Shown here: piece after piece, positions 62,834 to 64,000 of the stretch
Numbering within the stretch: position 1 is the stretch's first letter
Layout: every line of letters starts with the position of its first letter
Source of the DNA: Nonlabens marinus S1-08
GTDB taxonomy: Bacteria > Bacteroidota > Bacteroidia > Flavobacteriales > Flavobacteriaceae
DNA length: 64,000 nt
Reading direction: 5' to 3'
Assembly: GCF_000831385.1 (NCBI RefSeq)
Contig: NZ_AP014548.1
Span: forward strand, 2,161,779 to 2,225,778
Program-made: the position numbers and the translations under genes
Notes under the pieces: model-generated
The model's database searches: none
What the model was told of the DNA's origin: nothing
The model's input: only the letters and a program-made list of their open reading frames with translations

Positions 62834-63712
62834 CTACTTGTCTTTTCGATGAAACCTAACCTTTTTTATACGTTCACCATTTAGTAATAACGCATCTTCA
62901 TGAAATTTTAAACTATAGGAATTGACCAGTATTTTGGTACTGGATACCAACAAACCTTTTGTGTTCTTGTCCGATCGATAGCTAATCTCGTAATTCGCAC
63001 CTTCAAGATGTTTCATAGAGATATTAGAGTCTGTTTCTGAGTTGTAATAAGTACCATCGATTTTTTTAAAATCAAAGTCGTTTTCCAGATCATTTACTTT
63101 GGTCAGAGAATAAGGTGCGTGGGTTGTATAATAGGCTGTGACTTGCATACCACCTTTAGAATTGGTGGTAAATTCCTGCTTGAAGGCTGGGTCGTATTTC
63201 TGGTGAAATATATTATCGGCTTCCCGCTCTAGTTCTACATCATTCCTTCCATCTCTTTTATGGAAAATCTTGTCGTCTCCTTTCTCAAAGGTGAAGGCAA
63301 AATTGCTATCAGTTTAATAAGTGCCTAAGAGGTTGTTTTCGCCAATGTAATTCCCAATTGCAGAAGGCTCGGTAACAAGAAAAGTTTCGGTAGAGGGCAG
63401 GTTAAACAGGACATCTGCCATTTGCCGTGTCTTACTGGAGGGTATGGACTTTCCAGTGTTTGTTAAGGTTATCATGGATACTGCTTCTTTAGGAAATCGG
63501 ATCAAAGTTGCTTTCCAGGCACCTGTGGCGCCTTCATGAAAAAGGTTTTCGAGATCTTTATACTTTCCAAATTCTAGCCCGTAACCATAGTTTTTGAACT
63601 GAAAATCCTTAATGGTTTCTTGACTTTCTGCGATGATGTTTTTTTTGAATTTCGTCTCGCCACTCCACATACACGAAATTCCAATTTTTGAATGGCTTAC
63701 TTTACTAACTCT
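62834..63712 (-). pseudogene. Serine hydrolase (beta-lactamase-related) remnant
   Basis: Two open parts in one frame, 63316-63670 and 62834-63313, are separated by an in-frame TAA (63314-63316). Upstream part: NYGYGLEFGKYKDLENLFHEGATGAW and MITLTNTGKS, the C-terminal part of the class C beta-lactamase-like fold. Downstream part: a beta-rich C-terminal domain (YYTTHAPYSLTKVNDLE...). The N-terminal SxxK half is missing; the open frame simply begins near 63712. So it is truncated and nonsense-mutated. Confidence 0.75.
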
Positions 63713-63751
63713 TGGGTTATTATTTCGTGTTCTAATATGTATCTATTGAAT

Positions 63752-64000
63752 CTACCCATTGATTGGAAAAAACATGGTTAAATGAAAATGATTGTCTTTT
63801 TCAATCTCTAAGGTTCCTTTTAACTGTTTGTTCATCATGGACACGATTTTCATTCCCATGGTATTCGCTTTGGTACTTTCTATTTTGAAATTACCGTTGT
63901 CAAAATATTCAAAAACATACCTATTTTCCTTTTTATGAAAACGTATGGTAATTATGGGATTTTCAATTTTTTCAAATGCATGTTTGTTAGAGTTACTGAT
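63752..64000 (-). CDS. Sensor histidine kinase, C-terminal end (start beyond window)
   Basis: Reading the minus strand from 64000 gives 82 codons and TAG at 63752-63754. The sequence begins ISNSNKHAFEKI (N-box-like), continues to FEYFDNGNFK (G1-like), TMGMKIVSMMNKQLKG (G2-like) and LTMFFPING, the end of a HATPase_c domain in HisKA_2/LytS-like kinases. The phosphoacceptor and sensor domains lie outside. The stop codon is intact. Confidence 0.8.
   Translation of the reverse strand: MSNSNKHAFEKIENPIITIRFHKKENRYVFEYFDNGNFKIESTKANTMGMKIVSMMNKQLKGTLEIEKDNHFHLTMFFPING

Noticed and set aside
1..64000. CRISPR array
   Set aside because: No regularly spaced direct repeats of 20-40 bp were seen; recurring motifs are dispersed palindromes and REP-like hairpins.
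1..64000. Insertion sequence or transposase genes
   Set aside because: No DDE, HUH or IS-type transposase is recognisable. The DnaC/IstB-like ATPase (42772) has no IstA partner.

Overview
The window is a low-GC bacterial chromosome segment from a marine-type member of the Flavobacteriaceae (Bacteroidota). The evidence is the TAnnTTTG-type -7 promoter elements, few Shine-Dalgarno sites, many SxC lipoproteins, and families typical of that group (DUF4252, RteC, DUF3347, HYC_CC_PP-like, RND-TolC fusions). The high-copy palindrome CGCTTTCGCGAAAGCG runs through both chromosome and island; I associate it with relatives such as Nonlabens or Dokdonia, but the genus cannot be fixed from this sequence alone.

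Layout. (1) 1-10.3 kb is ordinary chromosome: an alpha/beta hydrolase-OsmC fusion (cut by the window edge), a secreted BNR/sortilin-repeat protein, a flavin amine oxidase, an S41 peptidase lipoprotein, an ECF sigma/anti-sigma/DUF4252 operon, and ychF. (2) A tRNA-Pro(GGG) gene at 10344-10417 is the attachment site of an integrated island of about 48 kb (10397-58497). The island is bounded by a 33-bp direct repeat of the tRNA 3' end and by identical paired TTCGGTTAGCA sites just inside each end. Its IntDOT-like tyrosine recombinase lies beside the left end. (3) 11.9-40.5 kb is a copper/silver and zinc/cadmium resistance region. It holds CusA and CusC-like genes, an HMA-AraC regulator, a CopA-CopB-type multicopper oxidase fusion, DUF3347, heme-binding and DUF2231 proteins, a Cu+ P1B-ATPase, a CusB-DUF3347 adaptor, an RND-TolC fusion with its adaptor, a CDF-like transporter, a Fur-family regulator and a Zn/Cd P1B-ATPase. 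(4) 40.5-43.5 kb is an element-control block: RteC, an inverted repeat, an attenuator-like leader, an excisionase-like HTH gene, a winged-helix-like gene and a DnaC-like ATPase. (5) 43.6-54.6 kb is a defence block: a very large uncharacterised helical protein divergent from a type III restriction-modification operon that has an AAA ATPase plus DUF4276 (TOPRIM-like) pair nested between mod and res, followed by a nuclease-like gene. (6) 54.6-58.4 kb has about 1.1 kb of hairpin-rich non-coding DNA and a four-gene cassette with DUF5675. (7) From 58.5 kb a second, decayed copy of the attachment site and integrase shows an older integration at the same tRNA. Chromosome follows: fasciclin lipoprotein, a frameshifted DUF1905/YdeI-like gene, DUF427, MarC, a broken serine hydrolase and the end of a histidine kinase.

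How it works together. The metal genes form a nearly continuous + strand series of short gaps and overlaps that would move Cu/Ag from cytoplasm to periplasm (P-type ATPase), oxidise or sequester it there (multicopper oxidase, DUF3347 and Met-rich domains), and expel it (two tripartite RND systems). The RteC/HTH block probably controls excision. I see no relaxase or conjugation genes, so the island is integrative but probably not self-transmissible. The most unusual signals are the palindrome family, the attenuator with a 15-bp motif shared with the integrase promoter region, and the composite defence locus.
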